A stretch of DNA of 25,572 nt from JAYSFC01 sp041913505 (GCA_041913505.1 JAYSFC010000047.1:1-25572); one strand, 5' to 3'; shown: positions 15,282 through 22,092, numbered from the stretch's first letter. Notes: a model not told the origin generated them from the letters alone. Numbers and translations are program-made.

Positions 15282-15671
15282 CTAGGGCGGTGCGAAGCGC
15301 ACGAGCACGCGCCCCTGGTGCTCGAAGAAGCCCGCACGCACGCGCTCGCCGATGCGCACGCCGGGCTGGGCATGCGCCATGAGGCGCGGCCCCTCGTCGA
15401 GCTGCACGATCACCAGCGTGTAGGGGGCAAGCGCGCGGAACTCCTCGGAGGGCGCGCGCGCCACCTCGGTGACGGCGCACACGGTGGCGCCGCCCGCGGC
15501 CTCGCGCCAGTGCAGCGCGCCGCGCTCGCCGCAGTGCTGGCAGGCGTAGCGCGCCAGCGTCTGCGCGCCGCCGCAAGCAGCGCACTGCTGGTAGCGCAAC
15601 CGGCCTTCGCGCAGGCCATCGGTGAAGGGCGCGGCCAGGGCACGCGCGGAAGGGGCTTCGGTGGTGGTCAT
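15282..15671 (-). CDS. DUF35 Zn-ribbon/OB-fold protein, partner of the thiolase-fold protein
   Basis: A 129-residue acidic-basic mixed protein with an N-terminal rubredoxin-like zinc ribbon (Cys30, Cys33, Cys44, Cys47 as CAAC and CQHC) and a C-terminal OB-fold (TVCAVTEVARAP, LVIVQLDEGPRLMAHA). DUF35 proteins pair with thiolase-fold enzymes, holding the CoA substrate in archaeal thiolase/HMG-CoA synthase and in the bacterial steroid aldolase Ltp2-ChsH2. Its gene lies directly after the thiolase-fold gene, though a 171-bp gap with palindromic repeats separates them. The ATG at 15671 is used because upstream codons encode no conserved sequence. Confidence 0.85.
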   Translation of the reverse strand: MTTTEAPSARALAAPFTDGLREGRLRYQQCAACGGAQTLARYACQHCGERGALHWREAAGGATVCAVTEVARAPSEEFRALAPYTLVIVQLDEGPRLMAHAQPGVRIGERVRAGFFEHQGRVLVRFAPP

Positions 15672-15734
15672 CTCAGTGATCCATGGCTCTACGCGCCACC
15701 CATGGCGCATGAAACGGGCGTGCACCTAGCCAGG

Positions 15735-15822
15735 GCAGCCGAGCAAGGGCCGCCCCGCAGCGAGGGCTGCGTCCCCCTTCCCACGCGCAGCGTGAGAGAA
15801 GGGGGGAAGACGCGAAGCGTCT
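15735..15822. repeat. Composite palindromic (REP-like) element inside the operon
   Basis: Three nested or adjacent stems are visible: GCAGCC (15735-15740) with GGCTGC (15765-15770); CCCCCTTC (15773-15780) with GAAGGGGG (15798-15805), enclosing an inner ACGC-gca-GCGT stem; and AGACGC-gaa-GCGTCT (15808-15822). From memory, near-identical CCCCCTTC/GAAGGGGG plus GACGC/GCGTC units are scattered through Comamonadaceae intergenic regions. It sits between the thiolase-fold and DUF35 genes and could stabilise or attenuate the transcript there. Confidence 0.65.
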
Positions 15823-15842
15823 CAGGGGGTTGTCGTTTCACG

Positions 15843-16997
15843 TCAGTCCTCGCGCGACAGCAGCAGGCTCACGTGGGACGACATCACGCCGCCGTCCGCG
15901 TGGATGAAGGCGTGGCGCGGCCGCGCGAGCTGGCGCGCGCCGGCCTGGCCCGCCATCTGGCGCCAGGCCTCCACGGCATGGGCCAGGCCCCCCGCCACGC
16001 CGCAGTGGCCGAACGACAGCAGGCCGCCGTGCGTGTTGAGCGGCAGCGCGCCCGTGGGCGCGAAGTCGCCCGCCCGGGCCCGCCGGGCGGCGCCGCCGCG
16101 TGGCGCGAAGCCGAGCTCCTCGAGCAGCATCACGAGCGTGATCGTGAACGAGTCGTACACGCCGAGGTAGTCCACATCGCCCAGGCCCAGGCCCGCCTCG
16201 TCGAAGGCCTGCTGCGCGGCCTCGGCAGCGCCGCACTGCATCACGTCCTCCATGGCCGTGAGGTGCTGGTGGCGGTGCGCCTGCCCCGCGCCCACCATGG
16301 CCACGGCGCCGTGCGCGCCAGGCTCGGCCGAGACCACGAGCGCCATGGCGCCGTCCGAGATCGGGCAGCAGTCCAGCAGCGACAGCGGCCGCGCGATGGG
16401 CTTGGCATCCAGCACCTCCTGCAGCGTGATGGGCGTGCGCAGATGCGCGCCGGGATGGCCCGCCGCATTGGCGCGCATGAGCACGGCGAACTCGGCGAGA
16501 TCGGCCGAGGTCACGCCCGTGCGCTGCATGTACTGCGAGGCCATGAGCGCGTAGTAGGCGGGCACCGAGGCCCCGTTGGGCACCTCGAAGTCGGCGTCGC
16601 CCACCTGGGCCAGGGTCTGGATGGAGCTGTCGCGCGACTGGCCGCTGAGCCGGTTCTCGCCCGCGAGCACGAGCACATGGCGGCAGCGGCCCGAGCGCAC
16701 GAGCTCGCGCGCCGCCATGAGCATGGCCGCGCCCGAGGCGCCGCCCAGCTGCAGCGCGTGGGCATACCGCGGCCGCAGCGCCAGGCGCTCGCAGGCCAGC
16801 GTGGAGAGCATCAGGTGCGGCAGCGTGGTCGCGTAGCCGCACAGCAGGCCGTCGATCTCGCCGCGCCGCAGCCCGCTGCTCTCCAGGGCCTGCGCGGCCG
16901 CCTCGTCCATGAGGTCGAGCGCGCCGCGCCCCTCGTGCCGCCCGAACGGCGTGCCGCCCGCCCCGCGCAGGTAGGCAGTCCGCAAAGTGGGATTCAT
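15843..16997 (-). CDS. Thiolase-fold (SCP-x/Ltp-type) protein lacking the nucleophilic Cys; candidate retro-aldolase
   Basis: A 384-residue thiolase-superfamily protein of the lipid-transfer/SCP-x type. LQLGGASGAAML (83-94) occupies the site where true thiolases have CASG; the nucleophilic Cys is Gly86. The second-half motifs NTHGGLLSFGH (321-331, keeping His331) and VYDSFTITL with Tyr281 are present, but the C-terminal CxG of thiolases reads HADGG. The same loss of Cys marks the Ltp aldolases, which cleave 3-hydroxyacyl-CoA by retro-aldol chemistry together with a DUF35 protein, and a DUF35 gene follows here. The ATG overlaps the IclR stop (ATGA) and has its own AAGGAG. Retro-aldolase function is an inference from these losses and the partner gene. 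Confidence 0.85.
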   Translation of the reverse strand: MNPTLRTAYLRGAGGTPFGRHEGRGALDLMDEAAAQALESSGLRRGEIDGLLCGYATTLPHLMLSTLACERLALRPRYAHALQLGGASGAAMLMAARELVRSGRCRHVLVLAGENRLSGQSRDSSIQTLAQVGDADFEVPNGASVPAYYALMASQYMQRTGVTSADLAEFAVLMRANAAGHPGAHLRTPITLQEVLDAKPIARPLSLLDCCPISDGAMALVVSAEPGAHGAVAMVGAGQAHRHQHLTAMEDVMQCGAAEAAQQAFDEAGLGLGDVDYLGVYDSFTITLVMLLEELGFAPRGGAARRARAGDFAPTGALPLNTHGGLLSFGHCGVAGGLAHAVEAWRQMAGQAGARQLARPRHAFIHADGGVMSSHVSLLLSRED

Positions 16998-17830
16998 GCT
17001 CTGGTCTCCTTGGTGGTTCCGCGCCGGTCGGCGCGCGTGGCCTCGGCCCAGCGCACCTGGCACACCGTGGCCTCGCGCAACAGCGCCTGGGCCAGCGCGG
17101 CCTCGCGCGAAAGAATGCGTTCGTTGAGCGCCGCGATGCTCAGCGCCGCCACGGGGCGGCCTTGCGGGTCGAGGATGGCGGCCGCGATGCCGCCCATGCG
17201 CTCCACCACCACGTCGAGCAGCACGGCATAGCCGCGCTCACGCGCCTCGGCGATGCGCTCGCGCAGCAGCGCGGGCGTGATGCGCGGGTAGCGCTCGAGC
17301 TGGCCCGAGAGGATCTCGAGCGCGGCCTCGCGCTCGTCGTCGGGCATCCAGGCCAGCAGCGCCAGGCTGCCCGCGCCCACGCCCAGCGGCCGGCGGCTGC
17401 CCACGGTGAGGTAGTTGGCGCGAATGGGATAGCTGCCCTCCTCCACGTCGATGCACAGCGACTCCACCCCGCTCGGGATCGAGAGCACCACGCTGTCGTG
17501 GAACATGCCCGTGAGGCGCATGAGGCTGGGCCGCGCGAGCGGGCGCGGGTCGAAGCGGCGCAACGCGGCCGCGCCCAGTACCGCGAGCTCGGGGCCCAGC
17601 GTGAATTGCTTGCTCTGCGCGTCACGCGTCACGAAGCCATCGCGCGCCATGACGTCGAGCAGGCGCAGCGCCGTGGCCTTGTCGAGATCGGCCGCCGCGG
17701 CGATATCGGTCAGGCGCACGCTGCCGCCTTCGGACATGACGCGCAGCACGCGCATGGCGCGCTCCACGGACGAGGTGCTGCCGCCTGGCGCCTGCTTGAT
17801 GACGACCCGGGGGCGTGCGAAGGTGGGCAT
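16994..17830 (-). CDS. IclR-family transcriptional regulator
   Basis: A 278-residue IclR protein: N-terminal winged helix-turn-helix (SVERAMRVLRVM, then LTDIAAAADLDKATALRLLD, about 21-60, with GFVTRD wing) and a C-terminal GAF-like effector domain (SLCIDVEEGSYPIRA, RPLGVGAGSLALLA, VVERMGGIAAAILDPQGRPV). IclR proteins bind DNA as dimers or tetramers and commonly activate catabolic operons while repressing themselves. An ATG eight codons upstream (17854) is rejected because that stretch carries a palindromic operator. The gene leads the catabolic operon and its stop overlaps the next start. Four matching palindromes near its own and the cyclase promoters are the likely targets. Confidence 0.92.
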   Translation of the reverse strand: MPTFARPRVVIKQAPGGSTSSVERAMRVLRVMSEGGSVRLTDIAAAADLDKATALRLLDVMARDGFVTRDAQSKQFTLGPELAVLGAAALRRFDPRPLARPSLMRLTGMFHDSVVLSIPSGVESLCIDVEEGSYPIRANYLTVGSRRPLGVGAGSLALLAWMPDDEREAALEILSGQLERYPRITPALLRERIAEARERGYAVLLDVVVERMGGIAAAILDPQGRPVAALSIAALNERILSREAALAQALLREATVCQVRWAEATRADRRGTTKETRA

Positions 17831-17833
17831 GGA

Positions 17834-17852
17834 AGTTTCTTTCAATGAAACC
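17834..17852. promoter_or_regulatory. Candidate IclR operator between promoter and start codon
   Basis: AGTTT-N9-AAACC, one mismatch from a perfect palindrome, ends 4 bp from the IclR ATG and lies about 17 bp past the predicted transcript start. A protein bound here would block elongation or loop with the upstream copy 75 bp away, suggesting autorepression. Confidence 0.6.
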
Positions 17853-17866
17853 ATTTGTTGGCACTG

Positions 17867-17895
17867 AATCTATGCACCCGCCACCCATTCGTCAA
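17867..17895 (-). promoter_or_regulatory. Sigma-70-type promoter of the IclR operon
   Basis: On the minus strand TTGACG (17895-17890, five of six consensus bases) is separated by exactly 17 bp from TAGATT (17872-17867, four of six). The predicted start near 17860 leaves a leader of about 30 nt before the ATG. Confidence 0.65.
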
Positions 17896-17906
17896 AGCAC
17901 GCCACA

Positions 17907-17929
17907 AAAGTTTCAATACATAAAACTTT
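17907..17929. promoter_or_regulatory. Candidate IclR operator upstream of the IclR promoter
   Basis: AAAGTTT and AAACTTT form a perfect 7-bp inverted repeat around 9 bp, the strongest copy in the window. Read on the minus strand, the AGTTT-N9-AAACT core ends 13 bp before the TTGACG box, identical to the layout at the cyclase promoter. Confidence 0.72.
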
Positions 17930-18048
17930 CGGAGCAACACCCTGCCCGCTGCCGCCAGGCATGCCGCCGATGCAGGGGCACCACGGAATTGCTCACGAAT
18001 CAATAGCACAAGTCACGGCAGCGACAAGCACATCCGGGCCCAGGAATC

Positions 18049-18054
18049 CACAAT
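18049..18054 (+). promoter_or_regulatory. -10-like box 7 nt before the phosphatase start
   Basis: CACAAT lies 7 nt before the ATG and no Shine-Dalgarno sequence intervenes, suggesting a leaderless or near-leaderless transcript. No clear -35 box is seen. Confidence 0.35.
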
Positions 18055-18061
18055 CGCCGGC

Positions 18062-18733
18062 ATGGGAACCCTCTACCTCGTGCGCCACGGCCAGGCCTCG
18101 TTTGGCGCCGCCGACTACGACCAGCTGAGCCCGCGCGGGCACGACCAGGCCCGGCGCCTGGGCGCCTACTGGCGCGAGCGCGGCCAGCGCTTCGACGCCG
18201 TGCTCACGGGCACGCTGCGCCGCCACGCGCAGACGCTGGCCGGCATTGCCGAGGGGCTGGGGGAAACCCCCGAGGCGCACGCGCTGCCGGGCCTCGACGA
18301 ATACGACAGCATGGCGCTGATCCGCGCCATCCACCCCGAGCCCCTGCCCAAGCCCGACACGCCCGAGCTCTACCGCCAGCACTTCCGGCTGCTGTGCGAC
18401 GCGCTTGCGCAGTGGATGGGCGGCACCATCAGCCCCCAGGGCATGCCCGACTGGGACCGTTTCGCGGGCGGCGTGCGCGCGGCGCTGGACCTCGTGCGGC
18501 GCCAGCACGCAGGGCAGAACGTGCTGCTCGTCTCCAGCGGCGGCCCCATCTCGGCGGCCGTGGGCCAGGTGCTGGGCACGGCGCCCGAGGTGACCATCGC
18601 GCTCAACATGCGCATCCGCAACAGCGCCGTGACCGAATTCAGCGTTTCCCCCAAACGCCTCATGCTGCAAACCTTCAACACGCTGCCGCACCTCGATACG
18701 CCCGAGCACCGCGACTGGATCACGCACGCTTGA
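18062..18733 (+). CDS. Histidine phosphatase superfamily protein with Ser at the second catalytic His
   Basis: A 223-residue phosphoglycerate-mutase-like protein. The phospho-acceptor motif LVRHGQA (His9) and LSPRGHDQARRLG are intact, as is TLRRHAQTL. The usual second histidine motif, SHGG, reads SSGG (158-161), so Ser159 replaces the His that helps bind the phosphate. From memory this SGGPI version recurs in a proteobacterial subgroup, so it may still be active. The gene diverges from the IclR operon. Since that operon encodes a small-molecule kinase, a role in removing phosphate from pathway intermediates is conceivable but unproven. No SD sequence; possibly leaderless. Confidence 0.85.
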   Translation: MGTLYLVRHGQASFGAADYDQLSPRGHDQARRLGAYWRERGQRFDAVLTGTLRRHAQTLAGIAEGLGETPEAHALPGLDEYDSMALIRAIHPEPLPKPDTPELYRQHFRLLCDALAQWMGGTISPQGMPDWDRFAGGVRAALDLVRRQHAGQNVLLVSSGGPISAAVGQVLGTAPEVTIALNMRIRNSAVTEFSVSPKRLMLQTFNTLPHLDTPEHRDWITHA

Positions 18734-18785
18734 GGCAGGGCACGCCCCCTGAGGCACCGCGCGCCGGCTCCATGCGGCGCGGGTG

Positions 18786-18791
18786 TACAAC
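18786..18791 (+). promoter_or_regulatory. -10-like box 6 nt before the next gene's start
   Basis: TACAAC stands 6 nt before the ATG at 18798 with no ribosome-binding site between them, the same layout as at four other genes in the window. Confidence 0.35.
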
Positions 18792-18797
18792 CGGGGC

Positions 18798-19277
18798 ATG
18801 ACGCACCCGCACGCCCCCGCCACCCCGCTCCAACTGCGCCTGGAACCCGAGCACCTGCGGCTCGTGCCCCCGCCCCCGGCGGCCGCCTACGCCGCGCCCC
18901 TGGGCTGGCACACGGTGGTGCAGGCCTTCGGCCAGCGCATGCCCACCGCGCTCACGCTGGAAAACGCCATCGCCACCGTGGAAGATGCCGTCATGCCTGC
19001 CGCGCGCGCCCTGCCCGCCCCGCCCTTCACGCTGCACACCTCCAGCCCGCTGCTGCGCGAAGTGGCCCAGGCCGCTGGCGCCGACCTGGGCGCCCGGCCC
19101 GCCCGCCTGTCCCGCGCGGCCGTGGAGCATCTGTTCAACCGCCTGGCCGACCAGGTGCACCGCGCAGGCCACGCCGACCCCGCCCTGCCCCAGCGCCCGG
19201 ACTTCGCGGCCGCGCTCCTGATCCTGCGCGAGGCGCTGCACCACTGGGGGGTGGAGTGGGTGGAGCTGGAAGGGTGA
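18798..19277 (+). CDS. Protein of unknown function
   Basis: A 159-residue soluble protein with no signal peptide or membrane segment. I do not recognise a family. The N-terminal 30 residues are Pro/Ala-rich; the rest looks helical, with LENAIATVEDAVMPAARALP, then VEHLFNRLADQVHRAGH and a conserved-looking end LLILREALHHWGVEWVELEG. It is 64 bp from the phosphatase gene, on the same strand, so they may be co-transcribed, although a promoter-like TACAAC precedes it. An in-frame GTG at 18783 is an alternative start, but it would overlap that box. Third-position GC is high, consistent with real coding. Confidence 0.65.
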   Translation: MTHPHAPATPLQLRLEPEHLRLVPPPPAAAYAAPLGWHTVVQAFGQRMPTALTLENAIATVEDAVMPAARALPAPPFTLHTSSPLLREVAQAAGADLGARPARLSRAAVEHLFNRLADQVHRAGHADPALPQRPDFAAALLILREALHHWGVEWVELEG

Positions 19278-19280
19278 AGC

Positions 19281-19296
19281 ACCAGGCCCTGGTTTT
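19281..19296 (+). terminator. Possible intrinsic terminator
   Basis: ACCAG-gcc-CTGGT forms a 5-bp stem followed by TTT and, four bases later, a run of six T. It is just past the stop codon of the unknown-function gene. The stem is short and the T-run is interrupted. Confidence 0.4.
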
Positions 19297-19337
19297 GGGC
19301 GTTTTTTGGCTGTAGTGGGCATGGAATCATCGTCGAT

Positions 19338-19356
19338 TGCTACCAAGTTAATAGCA
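19338..19356. repeat. Short inverted repeat of a Comamonadaceae intergenic type
   Basis: TGCTA-N9-TAGCA lies in an AT-rich patch of the 271-bp gap between two genes. It recalls the GCTATNNNNTTNATAGC-like sequences common between genes in this family. The remainder of this gap shows no gene; an AAGGAG ribosome-binding site closes it. Confidence 0.4.
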
Positions 19357-19548
19357 CATTCGATTCCGCTGCCGGTCCGCCTTCAGCCTGGGGAGTGCCA
19401 AATGCGGCGAGACCGGGTCTGTCGGCTTTCCGACACCCGCGCTCCGCGCAGTACATTGCCCGCAGCGCCTTCCCGCGAGCCACTTTTGGCGGTCCACATC
19501 GCGCCAGGCCTCGACGGATACATGTATCCCCATTGACAAGGAGTCGTA

Positions 19549-19971
19549 GTGATCAAGCCATTTGTTTTTGCCATTGCGGCCCTGACGGCAGCATTTGCCA
19601 ACGCCAAGCCCGCGTTTTCAGGCACGGATTTCAGCGGCGTCTATGACTGTGCGGGAGATGACGATCACGAAGGCAAGTACACGGGCACTGTCACGTTGGA
19701 ACTGGTGCCGGCGCAGAGCTTCGGCGAGTACGGGGCCTACCAGTTCAAGCTGGAAGTCCCAGGCTATGGCACCTACCCTGGCCAAGCTGCGGCACGCGGC
19801 AGGCAGATGGCCATCCATTTCGCGCTCACGGATCAGAGCACCAAGGACTACGGAACGGGGATGGCGTCATTCGCCAAGGGAAAAGGCGGCAAATGGTCGT
19901 TCCATAAGTTCTACTACGAGCCCGAGTTCAAAGGCGGAAATTTTGGCGTCGAGGACTGCGTGCGCCGTTGA
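19549..19971 (+). CDS. Small secreted protein of unknown function with two cysteines
   Basis: A 140-residue protein starting at GTG, five bases after AAGGAG. A signal peptide (KPFVFAIAALTAAFA) with an ANA cleavage site near residue 19 sends it to the periplasm. The mature part is about 120 residues, beta-rich in appearance, with a Cys in the N-terminal YDCAGDDDHEGKY and one in the C-terminal EDC, which could form a disulfide joining the two ends. Segments FSGVYDC and YTGTVTLELVPAQ suggest a small beta-barrel or lipocalin-like fold, but I cannot name a family. GC content is visibly lower than in neighbouring genes, which may indicate a different history. Confidence 0.72.
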   Translation: MIKPFVFAIAALTAAFANAKPAFSGTDFSGVYDCAGDDDHEGKYTGTVTLELVPAQSFGEYGAYQFKLEVPGYGTYPGQAAARGRQMAIHFALTDQSTKDYGTGMASFAKGKGGKWSFHKFYYEPEFKGGNFGVEDCVRR

Positions 19972-20046
19972 GCACGCCGGGCCCAGGCAAGGCCTGCCCA
20001 TCCATTGCTGCGGACGGCCTGCGGCGTCTGCAGCATCCCACCCGGC

Positions 20047-20895
20047 TCACACCGCCCCCGGCTCCCGCAGCGTGCTCAGCGGCAGCGCATGCAGCTCCCG
20101 CAGCAGCGCCGCCAATTGCACCGCCGCAGCCTCCACCACCGCCCGCCCCTTCTCGGCCGTAGCCGCGTTGGCCTGGCCCACGGCGCCCGAGGGGTGGTAG
20201 TCCTCGATGGCCCAGCCCATCTTGGCGCTTTTGCCGTTGCCCAGGATGGCGTAGCGCTCGGCGCGATCCTGCGAGCTGGAGCGCCAGGCCTGCGCGTGCT
20301 CCATGTGCACCGTGGCGGGCGCAAGGTGCAGCATCATCGACGTTTCGATCTCGCCGCCGTGGATGCCGAAGCGGTGTTCCTCAGCGCTGAACTGCGCGCT
20401 CACGGCCTCGGGCAGGGGCAGGCTGAACCAGCTCGCGCTGTAGACGAGCAGGCCGTGGCGCTGGCGCAGCTCGCGCGCCACGATGTCCGTGGCGCTCACA
20501 TTGCCGCCATGGCCGTTGAGCAGCAGCAGCTTCTTCACGCCCGCGCGCGCCACGCAGGCGCCCAGCTCGGTCCACAGCGCGATGAGCGTGGCAGGCGAGA
20601 GCGTGAGCGTGCCGGGGTAGGACAGGTGCTCGGTGGACAGGCCCACGTTCTGCGGCGGCAGGAACAGCGCGGGCAGGTCGGCGGGCAGCAGGGGCAGCGC
20701 GGCATCGATCACGCCCTGCAGCAGCGTGGCGTCCACGCTCAGCGGCAGGTGCGGCCCGTGCTGCTCGACAGCGGCCACGGGCAGCACGGCCACGATCTGC
20801 GCGGCCTGGCCCGAGGCCTGCAGTTGGGCGAAGTCGCGCGCGCCAAGGTCGGCCCAGCGGCGCGAGGGCAGGGTAAGGGGGATGGCAACCGTCAT
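20047..20895 (-). CDS. Creatininase-family amidohydrolase
   Basis: A 282-residue member of the creatininase family (creatinine amidohydrolase, MftE peptidase, FAPy deformylase). Metal ligands are visible: VEQHGPHLPLSVD supplies Glu44, His46 and Asp55, LNGHGGN gives His129, and GIHGGEIETS the Glu182/184 region. The family hydrolyses cyclic or linear amides with a two-metal centre. A TACCAT box lies 6 nt before the ATG and no SD sequence is seen. The next gene upstream on the same strand is a TctC protein 62 bp away, so uptake and hydrolysis of an amide may be linked. True creatininase activity is not implied. Confidence 0.88.
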   Translation of the reverse strand: MTVAIPLTLPSRRWADLGARDFAQLQASGQAAQIVAVLPVAAVEQHGPHLPLSVDATLLQGVIDAALPLLPADLPALFLPPQNVGLSTEHLSYPGTLTLSPATLIALWTELGACVARAGVKKLLLLNGHGGNVSATDIVARELRQRHGLLVYSASWFSLPLPEAVSAQFSAEEHRFGIHGGEIETSMMLHLAPATVHMEHAQAWRSSSQDRAERYAILGNGKSAKMGWAIEDYHPSGAVGQANAATAEKGRAVVEAAAVQLAALLRELHALPLSTLREPGAV

Positions 20896-20901
20896 GCCCC
20901 C

Positions 20902-20907
20902 ATGGTA
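20902..20907 (-). promoter_or_regulatory. -10-like box 6 nt before the creatininase-family start
   Basis: On the minus strand TACCAT is followed by six bases and the ATG, without a ribosome-binding site. It would allow leaderless transcription independent of the upstream TctC gene. Confidence 0.35.
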
Positions 20908-20957
20908 GTGGAGTGGCGCCGCGCACGGGCAGACAGGCATGCGCGCGCCACGGTCGG

Positions 20958-21941
20958 CTACTCGATCTTGAACTGCGTCTCGCGCACCGTGCGTTTCCAG
21001 CGCTCGTTGTCGGCCACGATGAGCCGCCCGAATTCCTCGGGCGTGCCGTGGCGCGGCACGTAGTCGTAGGTGCGCAGCCGCGCGAGCACGTCGGGCATCT
21101 GCATGACCTTGCCGACCTGCTGGGCCAGGGCGGCCACGATGTCGGGCGGCGTGCCCTTGGGGGCCAGCAGTCCGGCCCAGGAGTTGAAGTCCATGTCGGC
21201 GATGCCCGCCTCGCGGATCGTTGGCACCTGCGGGAAGGACTCCGCGCGCCGGGGCAACAGCACGGCCAGCGCCTTGACCTTGCCGGCCCGGATCATCTCC
21301 ACCGACGTGAACGAGTCGAACGAGAAGTCCACCTCCCCCGCCACCACGGCCTGCATCTGCGGCCCCGTGCCCTTGTACTGCGCGTTGATGATGCCGGGCG
21401 CGCCGGTCACTTTCTTGAACTGCTCGGTGATGAGCGCGATCATGCTGCTGCCCGAGGAGGCGCTCAGCGGCTTGTCGCCCTTGCGCGCGAGCGCGATCAG
21501 GTCCTGCAGGCTCTGCACGGGCAGGTCCTTGCGCGCGATCACGACGAAGCCCACGTCGCACAGGTGGCTCACGGGCTCGAAGCTCGAGAGCGCCTCGTAG
21601 CCCGCCTTGTAGAGCACGGGGCTGAGCGTCTGCGCGCCCGCGGTGTTCATGAGCAGCGTGTAGCCGTCGGGCGCGGCGCGCGCGGCCAGCTCGGTGCCGA
21701 TGATGCCGTTGGCGCCGCCCTTGTTGTCCACCACGAAGGGCTGGCCCATGAGTTCGCCGAGCTTTTGCAGCACGAGCCGCGCGACCACGTCGGTCGTGCC
21801 CCCGGCGGGAAAGGGCACGATCACGCGCACGGGCTTGGCGGGGTAGGCGGCCTGCGCGTGCGCCGCGGGGGCCAGGCCGCAGGCCAGGGCCGCGGCCGCT
21901 GCGCCCATGCCCAGGGCATGGCGGCGAGAAACTTCCTGCAT
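20958..21941 (-). CDS. Second TctC/Bug-family binding protein, Tat-like signal
   Basis: A 327-residue Bug protein. The leader contains a twin arginine (SRRHALGMGAAAAALACGL), suggesting Tat rather than Sec export, and ends near AHA before QAAYPAKPVRVIVPFPAGGTTD. Then come VDNKGGANGIIGTELAA, PDGYTLLMNTAGAQTL and QYKGTGPQMQAVVAGEVDFSFD, all family hallmarks. AGGAGA precedes the ATG by 8-9 nt. No TctA or TctB gene is near. It is only moderately similar in sequence to the TctC of the IclR operon, so it is not a recent duplicate. It probably forms a unit with the amidohydrolase gene downstream. Confidence 0.9.
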   Translation of the reverse strand: MQEVSRRHALGMGAAAAALACGLAPAAHAQAAYPAKPVRVIVPFPAGGTTDVVARLVLQKLGELMGQPFVVDNKGGANGIIGTELAARAAPDGYTLLMNTAGAQTLSPVLYKAGYEALSSFEPVSHLCDVGFVVIARKDLPVQSLQDLIALARKGDKPLSASSGSSMIALITEQFKKVTGAPGIINAQYKGTGPQMQAVVAGEVDFSFDSFTSVEMIRAGKVKALAVLLPRRAESFPQVPTIREAGIADMDFNSWAGLLAPKGTPPDIVAALAQQVGKVMQMPDVLARLRTYDYVPRHGTPEEFGRLIVADNERWKRTVRETQFKIE

Positions 21942-22078
21942 GGTGTGTGTCTCCTATCGTTCTTTGGGGGGAATCGGGCCGCACCCATGATGGCAAGCCC
22001 CGCGCGCCGCTGTCCAATATCCATCGCCTATCCGACGATCCGATTTGCCAATGGAAGCGCGCCGGGCGGCACCCCGAC

Positions 22079-22084
22079 TACCAT
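22079..22084 (+). promoter_or_regulatory. -10-like box 8 nt before the AlaX-like start
   Basis: TACCAT precedes the ATG by 8 nt with no Shine-Dalgarno sequence between. The 151-bp gap between this gene and the divergent TctC gene shows no other clear signal. Confidence 0.35.
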
Positions 22085-22092
22085 TGACCTCC

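Noticed and set aside
15735..15822. CRISPR array or small RNA gene in the palindrome cluster
   Set aside because: There are no regularly spaced identical repeats with unique spacers; the stems differ from one another and match a REP-like layout.
15219..17231. A 670-residue plus-strand open frame opposite the thiolase-fold gene
   Set aside because: High-GC antisense shadow rich in Arg, His and Ala; no family features, while the minus strand encodes clear motifs.
17831..17854. Upstream ATG adding eight residues to the IclR regulator
   Set aside because: Those codons overlap a palindromic operator; the ATG at 17830 leaves a suitable leader.
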